From Candidatus Kaiserbacteria bacterium (lineage in GTDB: Bacteria; Patescibacteria; Paceibacteria; UBA9973; UBA2100): a stretch of 6,776 nt of DNA. The stretch lies in contig NVTG01000069.1 of assembly GCA_002401495.1 (NCBI GenBank), forward strand, positions 1 to 6,776. Direction: 5' to 3'. The notes under the pieces were generated by a model, which was given only the letters and a program-made list of their open reading frames with translations, was not told the DNA's origin and did no database searches. A program made the position numbers and the translations under genes. Shown here piece after piece: positions 5,388-6,776 of the stretch; position 1 is the first letter of the stretch; every line of letters begins with the position of its first letter.

Positions 5388-5398
5388 TATATGATATA
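5381..5398. promoter_or_regulatory. Perfect 18-bp palindrome, candidate operator between murA and priA
   Basis: TATATCATATATGATATA is its own reverse complement over all 18 bases. It overlaps the murA -10 box and lies about 20 nt upstream of the priA -10 box on the other strand. Because MurA here carries an XRE-type HTH, a family that usually binds such dyads as dimers, this is the natural place for autoregulation. The link is inference. Confidence 0.5.
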
Positions 5399-5418
5399 GG
5401 TGTTTAGGATATCCCCTG

Positions 5419-5427
5419 TGTTATGCT
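5419..5427 (+). promoter_or_regulatory. Extended -10 promoter element of priA
   Basis: TGTTATGCT fits TGn followed by a -10-like hexamer (TATGCT) and ends 7 nt before the ATG at 5435. No clear -35 is visible. The spacing again predicts a leaderless mRNA. Confidence 0.45.
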
Positions 5428-5434
5428 GTCCAAT

Positions 5435-6776
5435 ATGTTCATAGTGCACGTAACTCCGATAGTAAAAAGTAGGATGTCTCATCTTTCCTATTTTTCTGCT
5501 GATGAAATTCCTGTTGGCTCTGTTATACAAGTACCACTGCGTAGTAAAGAAGTTCCAGCACTTGTTCTTGAAGTTGAAGATGCAAAAGCGATTAAGTCTC
5601 TCCTTCGCACTAATACTTATGAGACTAAAAAGATACGAAAGCAAAAACCAAGTCTTGTGTTTACCGAAGGTTTTGTAAGAGCGATAAATGAGACGGCTAA
5701 ATATTTCGCAACCTCAGAAGGCTCTCTAATTCAGAGCTATACGCCTACTGCTATTCTAAATGCGTTGTCCGAAGGAAAGATGAAAAACCCTACTTCTAAA
5801 GAAAGAGAGTCTTCAACTTTTGAAAGACTGGCTCTGCAGTTACCGAAGAAAGAACGCTTCGAAAAGTACAAAACTTTAATACGTGGAAATTTTGCTAAAG
5901 GTGAATCCGTTTTTCTTTGTGTTCCTACTATAAATGAAGCAACTGCGTTTTTAGAAGAATACAGTAAAGGAATAGAGCAATACTCGTTTCTTTTGGAAAG
6001 TTCTTCTTCGAAGAAGAAACAATTAGAAACTTGGAATTTAATACTCAATGAAGAACATCCTGTTCTTATAATAGGTACACCAGTATTTTTGAGCATTCCC
6101 CGTTCTGATATCTCTATGTATATTATTGAAAACGAGGTTTCCTCTTCCTTTAAACAACAAGTGCGCCCAAAGGCTGATGCCCGTGTCTTAATTGAAAATA
6201 TTGCAAGAGAAACTAAGAGCTCATTAATTTACTCTGGAACTACTTTAAGTTTAAAAGTTCAAAAAGAGATTATTAGTGGGTTTGTTACAAGAATGGAGGA
6301 ACACTCTCGAAGAATGAAAGCAGAAACTAAAGTAGTGATAGTTGATGCTAAAGAAGACCGTGTCCTTGCAAAAGAAGAGAAGCGAGAGTTCCCTTCTCTT
6401 TCTTCTAAAACCATTGATAAGTTAAAGGAATCTGTCTCCTTAGGAAAACGTGCCTTTGTATTTGCAGGAAGAAGAGGTCTCGCCTCACAAACAGTTTGTA
6501 ATGACTGTGACAAAGTCGTTACTTGCAATAGCTGTAATTCCCCAATGGTCTTACACGAAGGAAGAAATTCACGAAACCTACTCTGTCACCGATGTGGAAG
6601 TGGACGAGATGCAAATGAATCGTGTGTTTCTTGTAATAGTTGGGATCTAGTTCCACTTGGGATTGGAATAGAGCGTATTCAGCAATATATTGAGAAAAAT
6701 GTAAAGGGCGCCTCCGTTTATGTACTAAGTAGTGATACAGCAAAAACCGCCTCACAGGCCAGAAAAATCGTAGAGG
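5435..6776 (+). CDS. priA: PriA-like replication restart protein with degenerate ATPase, C-terminus cut by window edge
   Basis: PriA recognises stalled forks and starts reloading of the replicative helicase. The visible 447 residues start MFIVHVTPIV, like the PriA 3'-end-binding domain. The zinc-binding insert is complete: Cys355, 358, 364, 367, 384, 387, 397 and 400 in CxxC pairs, preceded by AGRRGLA and followed by LVPLGIGIERIQQYI, all PriA hallmarks. The helicase core is eroded. Where other PriA proteins have GVTGSGKTE, this has LQLPKKERFE (about 135-143), so no P-loop remains; DEEHDSSYKQ is replaced by ENEVSSSFKQ (232-240); the motif III GSATP region reads SGTTL. The fold markers around them (SVFLCVPTI, VLIIGTPVF) remain, and there is no frameshift or stop, so this is a maintained gene rather than a pseudogene. 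Actinobacterial PriA proteins are a known precedent for loss of helicase motifs. A structural or primosome-loading role without unwinding is inferred. It is divergent from murA. Confidence 0.88.
   Translation, partial: MFIVHVTPIVKSRMSHLSYFSADEIPVGSVIQVPLRSKEVPALVLEVEDAKAIKSLLRTNTYETKKIRKQKPSLVFTEGFVRAINETAKYFATSEGSLIQSYTPTAILNALSEGKMKNPTSKERESSTFERLALQLPKKERFEKYKTLIRGNFAKGESVFLCVPTINEATAFLEEYSKGIEQYSFLLESSSSKKKQLETWNLILNEEHPVLIIGTPVFLSIPRSDISMYIIENEVSSSFKQQVRPKADARVLIENIARETKSSLIYSGTTLSLKVQKEIISGFVTRMEEHSRRMKAETKVVIVDAKEDRVLAKEEKREFPSLSSKTIDKLKESVSLGKRAFVFAGRRGLASQTVCNDCDKVVTCNSCNSPMVLHEGRNSRNLLCHRCGSGRDANESCVSCNSWDLVPLGIGIERIQQYIEKNVKGASVYVLSSDTAKTASQARKIVE

Noticed and set aside
5374..5399. 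AAAGGAG followed 10 nt later by ATG ATA TAG, a two-codon open frame on the plus strand
   Set aside because: It could look like a Shine-Dalgarno sequence with a minimal leader peptide, but it lies inside the palindrome and upstream of the priA promoter, and is better explained by those elements.
5372..5644. Minus-strand open frame of 90 codons directly before murA
   Set aside because: It overlaps the PriA N-terminal domain on the other strand and the promoter and palindrome region, and its product is not recognisable.
5737..6755. Open frames opposite or out of frame with PriA (5737-6096, 6259-6528, 6450-6650, 6519-6755)
   Set aside because: All are shadows of the continuous PriA frame, which carries the conserved zinc cysteines.
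5435..6776. PriA as a pseudogene because of its lost helicase motifs
   Set aside because: The frame is open for 447 codons with no stop, the eight zinc cysteines and the N-terminal domain are intact, and it has a plausible promoter.
1..6776. tRNA, rRNA, CRISPR array, insertion sequence or origin
   Set aside because: I saw no cloverleaf or rRNA motifs, no regularly spaced direct repeats, no transposase or integrase, and no cluster of DnaA boxes.

Overview
The window is a compact, gene-dense bacterial segment with about 40% GC. It holds eight protein genes, two intrinsic terminators, at least six recognisable promoter elements and two perfect intergenic palindromes. Several features suggest Patescibacteria (Candidate Phyla Radiation), most likely a Parcubacteria-like lineage: a short clamp-loader delta-prime homologue without a P-loop, a PriA homologue with an erased ATPase, a MurA carrying an HTH domain, a small cysteine-bearing protein of a kind I associate with that group, and very short gene spacing. 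This assignment is inference from gene style, not from a marker gene. Stops are TAA or TAG wherever both gene ends are visible, and no recoding is needed.

Layout. 1-479 (minus) is ribosome recycling factor (frr), cut by the left edge. 506-1120 (minus; a longer form would start at 1177) is a DNA polymerase III delta-prime-like protein. 1219-1596 (plus) is a small unknown protein of higher GC with five cysteines, ending in a strong terminator at 1595-1639. 1642-2658 (minus) is MreB. 2659-2804 is a divergent intergenic region with a perfect 20-bp palindrome centred on the probable mreB -35 element. 2805-3050 (plus) is an 81-residue unknown protein followed by a GC-rich terminator. 3108-3866 (plus) is a single-pass membrane protein with a PEGA-like surface domain. 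Its stop codon overlaps that of the convergent gene at 3863-5371 (minus), a MurA enzyme with an N-terminal XRE-type helix-turn-helix. 5372-5434 is a divergent control region with a perfect 18-bp palindrome lying on the murA -10 box. 5435-6776 (plus) is a PriA homologue cut by the right edge; it keeps all eight zinc-binding cysteines but has lost its P-loop and DEAH box.

How it fits together. The genes cover envelope building (MurA makes a peptidoglycan precursor, MreB organises wall synthesis, and the PEGA protein may sit on the cell surface), replication and its restart (delta-prime, PriA), and translation (RRF). The most striking system is the HTH-MurA gene: a peptidoglycan enzyme that carries its own DNA-binding domain, with a candidate operator on its own promoter, next to a divergent replication-restart gene. 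A second pattern is that seven of the eight genes have a -10-like hexamer only 5-10 nt before the start codon and no Shine-Dalgarno sequence. This points to leaderless or nearly leaderless mRNAs. The exception is the small cysteine protein, which has a Shine-Dalgarno sequence and a -10-like box further upstream. No mobile element, CRISPR array, tRNA or rRNA was seen.
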